Source: Flavobacterium piscisymbiosum
GTDB lineage: Bacteria; Bacteroidota; Bacteroidia; Flavobacteriales; Flavobacteriaceae
Direction of reading: 5' to 3'
DNA: 64,000 bases
NCBI RefSeq assembly: GCF_020905295.1
Contig: NZ_JAJJMM010000001.1
Coordinates: 6,324,001 to 6,388,000, forward strand
In this document: positions 55,195 to 63,516 of the stretch, one piece after another
Layout: each line of letters begins with the position of its first letter
Position numbering within the stretch: the first letter of the stretch is position 1
Notes under the pieces: model-generated
The model's input: only the letters and a program-made list of their open reading frames with translations
Told to the model about the DNA's origin: nothing
Database searches by the model: none
Program-made: the position numbers and the translations under genes

Positions 55195-55320
55195 ATCCAA
55201 ATCAGCCTGAACCGATTCGATATTTTTTGTGTTTAAAAATCCTTTTATATACGCTGTCGCCGGATACGGAGTATTCAGTTGGGTAAAAGGCGGCGTAACA
55301 ACAAAAAGTTTGGTTTTCAA
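55195..55320 (-). pseudogene. 5' stump of the radical SAM gene (first 41 codons)
   Basis: TTG at 55320, then MKTKLFVVTPP and following codons parallel the intact gene up to ...QADL. It then runs into cassette DNA and ends as a 66-codon frame that overlaps the ATPase start. Four of the five coding differences from the intact copy are silent and one is A to V. It keeps the native upstream region of the gene, now disconnected from the intact copy. Confidence 0.9.
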
Positions 55321-55334
55321 TGCAAAATTATTTT
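55197..55334. repeat. Direct repeat, distal copy
   Basis: The partner of 53282-53419 (138 nt, 7 mismatches). It marks the other edge of the ATPase cassette and carries the ancestral leader of the radical SAM gene. Confidence 0.95.
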
Positions 55335-55415
55335 TTGCAAAAATACGGGATATTTAGAGACTTTTCAGGAAAAGATTCAACTTGTAATTTTAGTTTTCTT
55401 TTGTAGATATTTAAT

Positions 55416-55423
55416 TACATTTG
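55416..55423 (+). promoter_or_regulatory. -7 promoter element TACATTTG of the giant T9SS gene
   Basis: A match to TAnnTTTG, 20 nt before the ATG at 55444, which supports that start over the longer frame from 55279. Confidence 0.55.
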
Positions 55424-55443
55424 TCGCTATCCAAATTTTACCA

Positions 55444-58400
55444 ATGAAGCAAACTTTACTTTTATTTTTTTTACTATTTACATCACATTTATTTTCTCAA
55501 AGCAAAACCCAATCTATTGGTTTTAAAGAAAATAAAGGTCAAATAATCGATCAAAAAGGGAAATCAAATACCGCTGTAAAATATCTATTAAACTCTAATG
55601 GATTAAATGTTCAGCTTAAAAAAAATGGATTCTCCTATGACGTTTATGAAGTAAATAAAATTCCCGTTGTTCATTCTCAAACAGCAAAAACACTTCCTTA
55701 TCAGATTCCGGAAAAAGACAAAGAAGAAAAACCAGAATATAATTTAGAATACAATTTTCATCGAATTGATATTGATTTTGTAAACTCAAATTCTAAAGTT
55801 GAATTGATTACGGAACAAAAATCAGCAGATTTTGATAACTATTATAATATTCCAAATAAACCGGAAGGAATTACCGGCGTTCATCAATTCAAACAAATTA
55901 CCTACAAAAATATTTACCTTAATATTGATGTCGTTTTTACGATTCCGAATGATCCTAAAAAAGTTGTTGAATACAATTTCATCATTCATCCAAAAGGAAA
56001 AATTTCTGACATTCAACTAAAATTTAGTGGTGCTGAAACTGATTTGGTTGACAATAAAATTGAGATGAATGTTCGTTTTGGAAAAATGGAAGAAACACTT
56101 CCCGCGAGTTGGATTGAAGAAGGAAATCGTAAAAAAGAAATTGCCGTTGGATATAGAAAAATAAAGAAGGATGTTTATGGGTTTAGTAGTTTAGAAGCTG
56201 TTTCTGGAAAAACGATTGTAATTGATCCTGTGCCAACGAGACTTTGGGGGACTTTTTATGGAGATCACACTGGTTCAGGCCAAGTACTTAGTCCTTCAAG
56301 TATCAGTACAGACTCTTTTGGAAATGCATACGTAGCCGGAAGTACAAATGCTCAAAATTCATCATATGCCACAACAGGGGCACATCAAACAACACCATCA
56401 TCAGTCTATTTAAATGGTATCATTGAAAAATTTGCCCCTAATGGAAATCGTTTATGGGGAACTTACTATGGTGGACAAAATTATTCTGGCATAACTGATG
56501 TAAAAATAGATTTTCAGGATAACATAATTGTAACGGGGACAACTCAAGATCAAACTAACATAAGTACAGCAGGATCATATAAACCCAATTTAGGAGGTTA
56601 TCAAGATGCTTTTTTGATAAAATTTAATAGTTCAGGTATTAGATTGTGGGGAACTTATTTTGGGGGCGAATATGAAGATTCGGGATTTGCTTTAGATGTC
56701 GATAACAACAACAACATTTATATTATTGGCCTTACTAATAGTACAACTGGTATTGCTATAAATAGTAAATTTCAAACACATATAAATGTAGACCCGGCTT
56801 TCTCTAATACAATTGACGGATTTCTAGCAAAATTTGGATCTTCAGGAAATTTAATTTGGAGTTCTTATGTAGGAGGTGAAAATCGTGATATATTTAATGA
56901 TATAGTAGTAAAAAATAATTACTTGATTATAGGAGGCTATACATACAGTTTTAACAATATTTCTACACCGGGAGTTTTTCAAGAATTACACAACCCAATT
57001 ACTCATTCAGATGGAGTTTTGTACAAATTTTCTCTGAACGGCGAAAGAATATGGTCAACATATTACGGAGGAGAACAAATTGACGAAATAAATGCGGTGG
57101 AAGTTGATGACGAAGATAATATTTATATTGGAGGAGAAACAGCAAGCAATAATAATATAACAACTGCGGGAAGTTTTGAAAGCAACAATACTTTTTCATA
57201 CAAAGGTTTTTTCGCAAAATTAAATTCCAATGGTCAAAGAATCTGGGGAAGTTACTTAGGTCAAAATCACATTTACTCAATAGTTTTCAGAAACAATTCA
57301 ATATATTTTGGCGCCACAAACTCTGGATTTTCTAACCCAAAATTAACAAATGCTTGTTCATACAGATCAAACAAACATTTTGAAAGATATATTGCTAAAT
57401 TTTCTAAAGAAGCAGATTTTATATGGGGAACTGACATTGGAGGAGATGCTATGCAGAGTCCAACAAAAATAGCACTAGACAGAAGTAACAACATATTTGC
57501 CAGCGGAATTTCACGTGAAAATAACGGTATTGCTGATGCGAGTTCCTATCAATCGAACATTCTCGGGTTTCATAATTATTTTTTAATGAAATTTGAGGAA
57601 TCAGTTATACTTGGTATTCCAAAAGCAGAAAGCAACTCCCCTGTTTGCATTGGTAAAACTTTAGAGCTTAAAGCATCTGGAGGAACAAATTATTCATGGA
57701 CAGGACCAAATGGATTTACATCTACAGATCAAAACCCAACTATTACAAATGCTACAACTCTTAATAGTGGAGAATATAGTTGCTTAATTACCGGAACGGG
57801 CGGCTGTGATGACACAAAAAAAATCACTGTCTTTATTGGGGATGTTGAAAAACCAGTTCATGATATTGTAAATCTTCCTACAATAACAGGAGATTGTAAT
57901 ACAATAATAACAACCATTCCAACAGCCACGGATGTCTGCGCAGGAGCTATAACAGGCACAACCACAAACCCGTTATCATACAATTTACCGGGAACTTATA
58001 CCATTGTTTGGAGTTATAACGACGGAAACGGAAACATTTCGACCCAAAGTCAAACGGTAAATATTACAAGCCAACCTCTTCCTACAGCCAATTCTCCACA
58101 AACATTTTGCTTTAACCAAAATGCAACTTTAGATGATATTGTTGTAACTGGACAAAATAAAAAATGGTATGATGCTGCAACAGCCGGAGTCATTTTACCA
58201 AATACTACAACAGTCCAAAATGAGGTAACTTACTATGTTTCGCAAACTACAAATGGCTGCGAAAGTGCCAGAATACCTGTAAAAACAAAAATTCAGAATA
58301 CTTTACCTCCAACCGGAGATGCAAATCAGCCCTTTTGTACAGGACAAAATCCAACAATTGCTAATCTGCAAATCAATGGAGATTTAATAAAATGGTACGA

Positions 58401-59499
58401 TTCAGTCGACAATGGAGTTTTATTACAACAAACAACCAATCTTGTTGACGGAAAAACCTATTATGCGTCGCAAACTATCAACGGCTGCGAAAGTCCAAGA
58501 ATCGGAATCAAAGTTTCAATTGTAAATACTCCTTCTGCTCCTACTGGAAATGCAAATCAGGAATTTTGTAAAAGCGAAAATGCAACATTAAATGACATTC
58601 AAATAACAGGACAAAACACAAAATGGTACGATACTAATTTCTCAGCTGCTGTTTTACCCAATACTACTTTACTAGAAAACAATAAAACGTATTATGTTTC
58701 ACAAACAATTGGATGCGAAAGTGACAGAACTCCAATTCTAGTTCAGGTTTATGATACTCCTTTACCAATTGGAAACAATAATCAACAATTTTGTATCGAT
58801 GAAATTGCAACTTTAGAAAATATAACGTTAACCGGAACGGCAATTAAATGGTATGACTCCGCCACAAATGGCAACATTTTATCAGAAACCACTTTATTAC
58901 AAAATGCTATTTATTACGCTACGCAAACAGTAAACAATTGCGAAAGTAAAAGATTGGCTATTACAGTAAAAATTCAGGATACACAAAATCCAATTGCTGA
59001 TTCAGCGCAGACATTCTGTGTACAACAAAATGCTTCAATAAAAAGCATCAACATTACAGGGCAAAATATAAAATGGTATCAAAGTACATCTTCCAATAAT
59101 ACTTTGTCTGAAACAACAGTTCTTGAAAACGGAATCACTTATTATGCCTCACAAACCATAAATAACTGCGAAAGCGACAGAATTCCAATTACAATAAATA
59201 TTTTGGAAGCAACTCAAGGAGATTGTATCAATTTTGTCGACGAACTTCCTTTTCCTAAATTCTTTACACCCAATAATGATGGTTATAATGATATTTGGGC
59301 AATAGATTTCGCTTATTTGAAACCTAATACAGGAATCAAAATATTTGATCGATACGGAAAATTCATCAAAGAACTAAGTCCTAATACTTCCTGGGATGGA
59401 ACTTATCTTGGTACAAATGAACCTGCCTCAGATTACTGGTTTACAGCAACAAGATTAAACGGAAAAGAATATAGAGGACATTTTACTCTAAAGAGATAA
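55444..59499 (+). CDS. Giant secreted SBBP-repeat protein with T9SS type B sorting domain
   Basis: ATG 55444 gives a clean signal peptide (MKQTLLLFFLLFTSHLFSQ) and 1351 aa. A DUF7948-like N-terminal domain (GFKENKGQIIDQ...) is followed by a beta-propeller of SBBP repeats recognisable by LWGTYYGG/IWSTYYGG words (about 255-700). Then come an Ig/PKD-like domain with CIGKTLELKASGG, an HYR-like segment, and five consecutive Ig-like units of about 75 aa (about 880-1260). Each unit has the pattern FC...NATL..I.ITG..IKWYD...L..TT.L.....YY.SQT...CES.R. A CHU_C type B signal closes it (KFFTPNNDGYND ... GHFTLKR). Probably a cell-surface adhesin exported by T9SS. Confidence 0.9.
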   Translation: MKQTLLLFFLLFTSHLFSQSKTQSIGFKENKGQIIDQKGKSNTAVKYLLNSNGLNVQLKKNGFSYDVYEVNKIPVVHSQTAKTLPYQIPEKDKEEKPEYNLEYNFHRIDIDFVNSNSKVELITEQKSADFDNYYNIPNKPEGITGVHQFKQITYKNIYLNIDVVFTIPNDPKKVVEYNFIIHPKGKISDIQLKFSGAETDLVDNKIEMNVRFGKMEETLPASWIEEGNRKKEIAVGYRKIKKDVYGFSSLEAVSGKTIVIDPVPTRLWGTFYGDHTGSGQVLSPSSISTDSFGNAYVAGSTNAQNSSYATTGAHQTTPSSVYLNGIIEKFAPNGNRLWGTYYGGQNYSGITDVKIDFQDNIIVTGTTQDQTNISTAGSYKPNLGGYQDAFLIKFNSSGIRLWGTYFGGEYEDSGFALDVDNNNNIYIIGLTNSTTGIAINSKFQTHINVDPAFSNTIDGFLAKFGSSGNLIWSSYVGGENRDIFNDIVVKNNYLIIGGYTYSFNNISTPGVFQELHNPITHSDGVLYKFSLNGERIWSTYYGGEQIDEINAVEVDDEDNIYIGGETASNNNITTAGSFESNNTFSYKGFFAKLNSNGQRIWGSYLGQNHIYSIVFRNNSIYFGATNSGFSNPKLTNACSYRSNKHFERYIAKFSKEADFIWGTDIGGDAMQSPTKIALDRSNNIFASGISRENNGIADASSYQSNILGFHNYFLMKFEESVILGIPKAESNSPVCIGKTLELKASGGTNYSWTGPNGFTSTDQNPTITNATTLNSGEYSCLITGTGGCDDTKKITVFIGDVEKPVHDIVNLPTITGDCNTIITTIPTATDVCAGAITGTTTNPLSYNLPGTYTIVWSYNDGNGNISTQSQTVNITSQPLPTANSPQTFCFNQNATLDDIVVTGQNKKWYDAATAGVILPNTTTVQNEVTYYVSQTTNGCESARIPVKTKIQNTLPPTGDANQPFCTGQNPTIANLQINGDLIKWYDSVDNGVLLQQTTNLVDGKTYYASQTINGCESPRIGIKVSIVNTPSAPTGNANQEFCKSENATLNDIQITGQNTKWYDTNFSAAVLPNTTLLENNKTYYVSQTIGCESDRTPILVQVYDTPLPIGNNNQQFCIDEIATLENITLTGTAIKWYDSATNGNILSETTLLQNAIYYATQTVNNCESKRLAITVKIQDTQNPIADSAQTFCVQQNASIKSINITGQNIKWYQSTSSNNTLSETTVLENGITYYASQTINNCESDRIPITINILEATQGDCINFVDELPFPKFFTPNNDGYNDIWAIDFAYLKPNTGIKIFDRYGKFIKELSPNTSWDGTYLGTNEPASDYWFTATRLNGKEYRGHFTLKR

Positions 59500-59503
59500 A
59501 AAA

Positions 59504-59533
59504 AATAACCGCAAAGTAAATTTTGCGGTTATT
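59504..59533. terminator. Bidirectional terminator
   Basis: 12-bp arms AATAACCGCAAA (59504-59515) and TTTGCGGTTATT (59522-59533), with A-run before and T-run after. It separates the convergent T9SS and hydrolase genes. Confidence 0.85.
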
Positions 59534-59554
59534 TTTTATTTAGAACTGTACCTT

Positions 59555-60919
59555 TTATTTTGTCTGTACTAAAAGCCACTTAGATATTTCTTCTAAAGCT
59601 ATGGGAGAAAATGTCTGCTCAATCGTATCATATTCCATAGGAGAACCTGTTTTACATTCCTGAAACAAATGATTTAAATCAGGAAGCTCTTTGATGGTTA
59701 CATTTTTATTCCCTGCCTTGATCAAAGCTTTTTTAATCGCTTCTAGATTAACAGTTGCAGGAACTTGTAAATCTTTGCTGCCATTAAGAGCTAAAACAGG
59801 GCATTTTACTTTTGCTAAAGCGACTGCCGGATCGATTCTTAAAAAATTATACCACCAAACATTTGTAATTTGTTCTGTAAATGATTTTGCAGTTTTATCA
59901 TCAAATTTTGACTGAGCATAGCTACTTAAATCATTTTTTAGCTTTTCATCATTTGCAGCAGAAGCCAAGACAATTTCGTAGGCCCCTTTAAAAATTTCCT
60001 GACCTTTTTGAACATCATTTTCAGGAACTCCAAATTGTCTTTCAAGTATTTCTTTTTGCAGTAACAACAATTTATCTCCACGAAGCCCCGGCCCGGCTAA
60101 CAAAACAATAAAGTCAATGTCTTTTGAATTTCCTGCAATCATTGGAGCGATTACTCCTCCTTCACTATGACCAATTAATCCAATTTTATTTTTATTAATT
60201 TCTTTTCTGGTTTTTAAATAATCAACTCCAGCCTGAACATCTCTTGCAAAATCAATCGTTGTTGCTTTTGTAAAATCACCCGTTGATTCACCAGCCCCAC
60301 GATCATCAAAACGTAAAACAGCTATTCCTTTTTTAGTCAAATAATCAGACAAAACTAAAAATGGTTTATGTCTTAGTATTTCTTCGTCTCTATTTTGTTT
60401 GCCGCTTCCGGTAATTAAAATTACAGCTGGAAAATTACCGTCTTTTTTAGGTAAGGACAAAGTTCCTGATAAAGTTACATGATCTGTTTTATTTTCAAAT
60501 TTCACTTCCTCGGTATAATAAGGAAAAGGTTTTTGCGGTTCTTGTGGTCTTGCATATACTTGTTTTTGAATTGCTTCTTTTGATAAATTCATCTCGAAAG
60601 ATTGCCCGGCTTGCGTAAAAGTACCTACAATAATATTTTCTTTATTTAAAGTTCCAACATAAGAAATTTGAGCATTTGGAATTTCTAATTTTAAAATTGA
60701 ATTTTCAAAAGTTGTTTTTTCTAAAGGAATTCCGGTCACTTTCTGGTCTGGACTATCCATTGTTGCATTATAACCATTTTCGGTTTTATTCACATTAAAT
60801 GATACTCTTAATTGAGTGCCCTGTACTTTTAAAACACCATTCCATTTTCCTGAAATTTCTTGTCCTCTCATTATAAAAGAGCCTAAAATTGTAATTAAAA
60901 TAAGTATAATTTTTGTCAT
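59555..60919 (-). CDS. Exported alpha/beta hydrolase
   Basis: 454 aa with a signal peptide (1-19, MRGQ end). An N-terminal beta domain (20-115, SGKWNGVLKVQGTQLRV) precedes an alpha/beta hydrolase domain with the nucleophile Ser252 in GHSEGG, oxyanion-region ITGSGKQNRDE, LRFDDRGAGES, acid Asp in NGSKDLQVP and His in LNHLFQ. This domain layout (DUF3887-like or lipocalin-like plus S33/S9 hydrolase) is common in Bacteroidetes. The substrate is unknown. It begins 25 nt after the SdpI gene and is probably in one operon with it and the ArsR regulator. Confidence 0.88.
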   Translation of the reverse strand: MTKIILILITILGSFIMRGQEISGKWNGVLKVQGTQLRVSFNVNKTENGYNATMDSPDQKVTGIPLEKTTFENSILKLEIPNAQISYVGTLNKENIIVGTFTQAGQSFEMNLSKEAIQKQVYARPQEPQKPFPYYTEEVKFENKTDHVTLSGTLSLPKKDGNFPAVILITGSGKQNRDEEILRHKPFLVLSDYLTKKGIAVLRFDDRGAGESTGDFTKATTIDFARDVQAGVDYLKTRKEINKNKIGLIGHSEGGVIAPMIAGNSKDIDFIVLLAGPGLRGDKLLLLQKEILERQFGVPENDVQKGQEIFKGAYEIVLASAANDEKLKNDLSSYAQSKFDDKTAKSFTEQITNVWWYNFLRIDPAVALAKVKCPVLALNGSKDLQVPATVNLEAIKKALIKAGNKNVTIKELPDLNHLFQECKTGSPMEYDTIEQTFSPIALEEISKWLLVQTK

Positions 60920-60944
60920 TGTTTTGATTGATTATGTAATTAAA

Positions 60945-61607
60945 CTAGTTTGATTGATGATCTCTTTTTTGTATTTGTTTGAATTTTATAAAAGAATAAA
61001 CTATCGGAATTAATGCTGAAATTAGAATAATAAAAACAAATACATTACGAAATGAATTGTTTAGAACTAATCCTCCAAGTAATAGAATAAAGCCTCCAAT
61101 AAGCCAAATCTTACCTGCAAATGCATGGGTAGCTTTCCATACTTCACTATTTTCAAGTGTCCATGGTGTACGTATTCCTATAAAATAATTAGGCTGAATT
61201 ACTTTAAAATAATTCCCAAAAATCATTAACAGCACTCCTAATAATGCAAAAACTAAATTAGGATTATTTACAGATCGTTCTTTTGTAGTATAAAGAATTA
61301 ATAATGCTACCAAAGACATGAACAGCACTAAAAAAAACTTGAGCTGATAGAATTTTCCTCCCATCAAAGAAATTCTCTTTTTAGGATCTATTTTTGGAAT
61401 AAAAGTCATCAAAACATACATTAAAACCGGCAAAAGAAACAATATCAAAATAAGCGAAAGCTTGTCGCCCCAATTATCAATTTCTCCTTTATAATTCCAA
61501 TGTATTGGAACTCTCTGAGGAAGGCTGTCCCAAATAGTAGCTAAATACACAAAAGGTGTCAAAACAATTCCAATTATTGGAAGCTCTTTTTTCAGTTCTA
61601 AATTCAT
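60945..61607 (-). CDS. SdpI/DUF1648-family membrane protein
   Basis: 220 aa with six membrane segments. The N-terminal DUF1648 motif is visible (LPQRVPIHWNYKGEIDNWG), and the C-terminal SdpI domain shows NYFIGIRTPWTLENSEVWKATHAFAGK. In Bacillus, SdpI gives immunity to the toxin SdpC and sequesters the autorepressor SdpR. Here the start lies 2 nt after the ArsR-type gene, so the regulator/immunity pair is kept. No toxin gene of the SdpC type is visible in the window. Confidence 0.9.
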   Translation of the reverse strand: MNLELKKELPIIGIVLTPFVYLATIWDSLPQRVPIHWNYKGEIDNWGDKLSLILILFLLPVLMYVLMTFIPKIDPKKRISLMGGKFYQLKFFLVLFMSLVALLILYTTKERSVNNPNLVFALLGVLLMIFGNYFKVIQPNYFIGIRTPWTLENSEVWKATHAFAGKIWLIGGFILLLGGLVLNNSFRNVFVFIILISALIPIVYSFIKFKQIQKRDHQSN

Positions 61608-61609
61608 TT

Positions 61610-61867
61610 TTATTTTTTAAAGGTTAGTATCCATTGCAAAACGTCTTCCATTATGGTGGTATTGATGGAGTAAATGATGAATTGCCCGTTTTTTTCAGAG
61701 GTAATTAAATCTGCACGTTTCAAAATATCCAAATGATGCGAAATACTGGGTTTTGAAATATTGAACGCATCAGCAATTTCTCCGGCAGACAAATCTTTCT
61801 CTTTCAAAAGTTCCAGAATTTCTCTTCGGGTTGCATCGTTCAATGCTTTAAAAATATCATTCATCAT
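61610..61867 (-). CDS. ArsR-family transcriptional repressor (SdpR-like)
   Basis: 85 aa, a single winged helix-turn-helix: ALNDATRREILELLKEKDLS, AGEIADAFNISKPSISHHLDIL and the wing. There is no cysteine metal site, so it is not a metal sensor. It is SdpR-like by sequence style and by its place directly upstream of an SdpI gene. A symmetric site at 61873-61894, 6 nt before its start, is a good candidate for autorepression. Confidence 0.93.
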   Translation of the reverse strand: MMNDIFKALNDATRREILELLKEKDLSAGEIADAFNISKPSISHHLDILKRADLITSEKNGQFIIYSINTTIMEDVLQWILTFKK

Positions 61868-61872
61868 TTATA

Positions 61873-61894
61873 TATTTAGACAAATATCTAAATA
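61873..61894 (-). promoter_or_regulatory. Candidate operator of the ArsR-type repressor
   Basis: Perfect 8-bp inverted repeat TATTTAGA-CAAATA-TCTAAATA, immediately upstream of the ArsR start. A near-match to the -7 element (GATATTTG) lies inside it, so a bound dimer would block transcription. Confidence 0.6.
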
Positions 61895-61969
61895 CTTTTT
61901 TAATTAACAAAAAAAAGGCTCTAATTTTACATTAAAGCCTCTTTATAAAATTTATTTTAAATAGAATTT

Positions 61970-63247
61970 TTAAAATTTATGTTCCTCTTTACTAATGACC
62001 AAAAAGGCAAACAAAGAGATACAGGCCGCAATCGTTAAATACAAACCTACATAACTTACGCTATAAGTAGAGGCCAGCCAAATTGCGATCATAGGTGCAA
62101 AAGCAGCACCAAGAATTCCTGCCATATTAAAAGTCAGCGACGCACCGGAATAACGCACATTTGTTGGAAACAACTCTGATAAAAAAGTTCCCAATGGCCC
62201 ATAAGTAAAGCCCATTAAAGCCATTCCGATACAGGCAAAAGTAGTCACCAAAACAATATTTCCGGAACTTAAAAAGTACGAAAAGAAAAATCCGAAGATT
62301 GCAATTGCCACTGTAGCTATAATAAGCATTTTACGTCGGCCAATTTTATCGGCAACTACAGCCGAAACCGGAATAAAAATGGCAAAAAACAATACCGAAA
62401 ATAATTGTATTAATAATCCGTCTCTTTTCACAATTCCTAAATCTGAAGTTGCCCAACTCAACGTAAAAACAGTCATTAAATAAAAAACCAAGAAAGTTGT
62501 AACAGCAGCAAAGGTTCCAAAAATCAATTGATTTTTATACGATTTTATAAGCGTTAAAAAAGGAACTTTTACTTCTTCCTGTTCTTTTTTAGAATTTTCG
62601 AAAGAAGGAGTTTCAGTTATTTTTGTTCGAATGTAAAACCCAATTACTACCAAAAGTGAACTGGCAATAAACGGAATTCTCCATCCGTAATCCATAAAAT
62701 CTTCATTGCTCATTGAGTCGGTCAAGAATAAGAAAGTTCCTCCTGAAAGCAATAATCCTATTGGAGCGCCCAATTGTGGAAACATTCCGTACCAGGCACG
62801 TTTATTTGGCGGTGCATTTTCTATAGCCAATAAAACAGCTCCTCCCCACTCGCCTCCTAAACCTACACCTTGTCCAAATCGGCATAACATTAATAATAAT
62901 GGAGCCGCAACACCAATACTGGCATAACTTGGTAAAAATCCAATGGTCACGGTCGAGATACCCATCGTTAATAAAGCAGCAACCAAAGTAAATTTACGAC
63001 CAATTTTATCACCGTAATGTCCAAAAAAAGCGGATCCTAGAGGACGTGATAAAAATGCTATTGAAAAAGTTGCTAAAGATTCCAGAGTCGCTATAGTCGA
63101 ATTCGAACCGGGGAAAAATAATTGCGGGAAGACCAATACTGCGGCATTGGCATAAATATAAAAATCAAAAAATTCAATTGTAGTTCCTATTAAAGAACCA
63201 AAAAGAACATGTTTTAGTGAGTTCTTCTTTTTCGGGTTAGTTTCCAT
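61970..63247 (-). CDS. MFS transporter, MHS (metabolite:H+ symporter) type
   Basis: 425 aa with twelve predicted membrane segments. Signature loops LSRPLGSAFFGHYGDKIGRKFTL (in the first half) and FGQGVGLGGEWGGAVLLAIENA are typical of the ProP/KgtP/ShiA group, importers of carboxylates, betaines or shikimate. Start at ATG 63247, with a TAnnTTTG element at 63275-63282. No metabolic neighbour indicates the substrate. Confidence 0.92.
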   Translation of the reverse strand: METNPKKKNSLKHVLFGSLIGTTIEFFDFYIYANAAVLVFPQLFFPGSNSTIATLESLATFSIAFLSRPLGSAFFGHYGDKIGRKFTLVAALLTMGISTVTIGFLPSYASIGVAAPLLLMLCRFGQGVGLGGEWGGAVLLAIENAPPNKRAWYGMFPQLGAPIGLLLSGGTFLFLTDSMSNEDFMDYGWRIPFIASSLLVVIGFYIRTKITETPSFENSKKEQEEVKVPFLTLIKSYKNQLIFGTFAAVTTFLVFYLMTVFTLSWATSDLGIVKRDGLLIQLFSVLFFAIFIPVSAVVADKIGRRKMLIIATVAIAIFGFFFSYFLSSGNIVLVTTFACIGMALMGFTYGPLGTFLSELFPTNVRYSGASLTFNMAGILGAAFAPMIAIWLASTYSVSYVGLYLTIAACISLFAFLVISKEEHKF

Positions 63248-63274
63248 GTAAAATAGATATATCTTTTTTAATTA

Positions 63275-63282
63275 CAAAAATA
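63275..63282 (-). promoter_or_regulatory. -7 promoter element TATTTTTG of the MHS transporter
   Basis: A match to TAnnTTTG on the minus strand, 27 nt before the ATG at 63247. Confidence 0.5.
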
Positions 63283-63516
63283 GAATTTCGCTAGTAATAA
63301 TTCATCTTTAGAATAAATACTTTTAAATGATCACGTATTTTTAACAACTTTACCGAATTTTCATTTTATTTTATTCCAAAAATAACTCAACATTAAAAAC
63401 TTGATTACAGGAGCTTTAAAATAAAAATCAAAAATCAAATCATAAGCTATCGTTAAAACTGTTTTTCACTGCATATTTTCATTAAATTTACAGCTGTCAA
63501 AAATAAATTTAAAATT

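Larger units (their letters stand above)
53420..55196 (-). mobile_element. Two-gene ATPase/partner cassette inserted in a radical SAM gene
   Basis: 1777 nt of unique DNA between two 138-nt direct repeats. It contains the ATPase and its partner with a private promoter, and no integrase or transposase. The target gene remains intact downstream and only a 5' stump is left upstream. Confidence 0.8.

Noticed and set aside
55279..55443. 55-codon extension of the giant T9SS protein
   Set aside because: It overlaps the radical SAM stump and lacks a signal peptide; ATG 55444 gives a proper signal peptide and follows a TAnnTTTG element.
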